This document shows positions 11,418-11,712 of a DNA stretch of 11,712 nucleotides, one piece after another (position 1 is the first letter of the stretch; the number at the start of each line of letters is the position of its first letter). The position numbers and the translations under genes are program-made. Below the pieces are notes generated by a model. That model saw nothing but the letters and a program-made list of their open reading frames with translations. It was not told the DNA's origin and searched no databases. The DNA comes from Pseudomonas fluorescens (GTDB lineage: Bacteria; Pseudomonadota; Alphaproteobacteria; UBA2136; UBA6156), in assembly GCA_003241595.1 (NCBI GenBank), contig QFOU01000040.1:1-11712 (forward strand). Direction: 5' to 3'.

Positions 11418-11712
11418 TTACTCACCCGCGCGGCGCATGCGCTTACGGGTGTTGGCATCTAAGCCCCGCTTACGCAGGCGGATGTTTTGGGGCGTGACTT
11501 CCACCAGCTCATCTTCCTCAATATAAGTGAGGCCGTATTCCAGCGTGATGTTACGCGGCGGGGTGAGACGCACGGCGTCATCCTTACCCGCAGCACGCAC
11601 GTTGGAGAGCTTTTTAGCGTGGGTGGGGTTCACTTCCAGGTCATCGGTACGGCTGTTCTCGCCGACGATCATACCGTCGTAGGCTTCGACACCGGCATTG
11701 ATGAACAGAACG
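11418..11712 (-). CDS. typA: Ribosome-associated GTPase TypA/BipA (partial, C-terminal 98 residues)
   Basis: TypA/BipA is a translational GTPase that binds the ribosome and helps 50S assembly and stress adaptation. Only the C-terminal end is present; the rest lies beyond the right edge. The visible part reads FINAGVEAYDGMIVGENSR, continues with DDLEVNP, KKLSNVRAAGKDDAVRLTPP, and DDELVEVTP-type EEDELVEVTPQNIRLRKR, and ends RKRMRRAGE. These are the family's C-terminal domain signatures and include the conserved VRLTPP and the basic tail needed for ribosome binding. The reading frame stays open to the window edge, so the ATG at 11672 is an internal methionine, not the start. The GTPase domain and true start are outside the window. 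The gene converges on the repeat-protein gene. Confidence 0.95.
   Translation of the reverse strand, partial: VLFINAGVEAYDGMIVGENSRTDDLEVNPTHAKKLSNVRAAGKDDAVRLTPPRNITLEYGLTYIEEDELVEVTPQNIRLRKRGLDANTRKRMRRAGE

Noticed and set aside
11418..11672. A free-standing 84-residue gene
   Set aside because: The frame stays open to the window edge and the sequence is the C-terminus of TypA, so the ATG is internal.

Overview
The window reads as an ordinary chromosomal segment of a GC-rich proteobacterium, most likely an alphaproteobacterium or close relative. The evidence is an aa3-type cytochrome c oxidase locus with CoxF-like and bacterial subunit-IV-like small proteins, a ctaA-ctaB-ctaG heme/copper assembly set, and proteobacterial rRNA methyltransferases. 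The genus cannot be fixed from the sequence. No tRNA, rRNA, insertion sequence, CRISPR array or phage gene was seen.

Region 1 (1-2858, minus strand) is the structural oxidase cluster, read right to left. It starts with ctaD (subunit I), then a strong hairpin terminator, then a 39-codon membrane-peptide ORF (1060-1179). Next come a CoxF-like single-span protein, a subunit-IV-like single-span protein with long basic and C-terminal tails, and the start of ctaE (subunit III), cut by the left edge. Subunit I is of the A2 type: it carries YSHPAVY instead of the GHPEVY seen in most proteobacterial aa3 oxidases. No subunit II (ctaC) gene lies beside it. A short divergent intergenic region separates ctaD from rlmI.

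Region 2 (2978-4215): rlmI (23S rRNA m5C methyltransferase) on the plus strand ends at a strong terminator and converges on the next operon.

Region 3 (4213-8969, minus strand) is a tightly packed operon, rlmJ - ctaA - ctaB - YdjM-type membrane hydrolase - ctaG - membrane-anchored alpha/beta hydrolase. ctaB makes heme O, ctaA converts it to heme A, and ctaG (Cox11) delivers copper to CuB. Together they supply the cofactors used by the Region 1 oxidase. The two hydrolases embedded here have no known oxidase role.

Region 4 (9058-11712): ohr (organic hydroperoxide reductase) is divergent from rlmJ. After it come a structured leader and a gene for a Pro/Glu-rich protein with a C-terminal helix-turn-helix domain. 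A secreted low-complexity protein follows, built from 13 GGPDK repeats, 10 GGGH repeats and a Pro/Ser/Thr tail with two cysteines. The 3' end of typA (bipA) lies on the minus strand at the right edge. Four hairpin terminators insulate these genes.

The least ordinary items are the GGPDK/GGGH repeat protein, the Pro/Glu-rich HTH protein with its structured leader, the A2-type subunit I with atypical small neighbours, and the 39-residue membrane peptide. No multi-gene system of a new kind was recognised.
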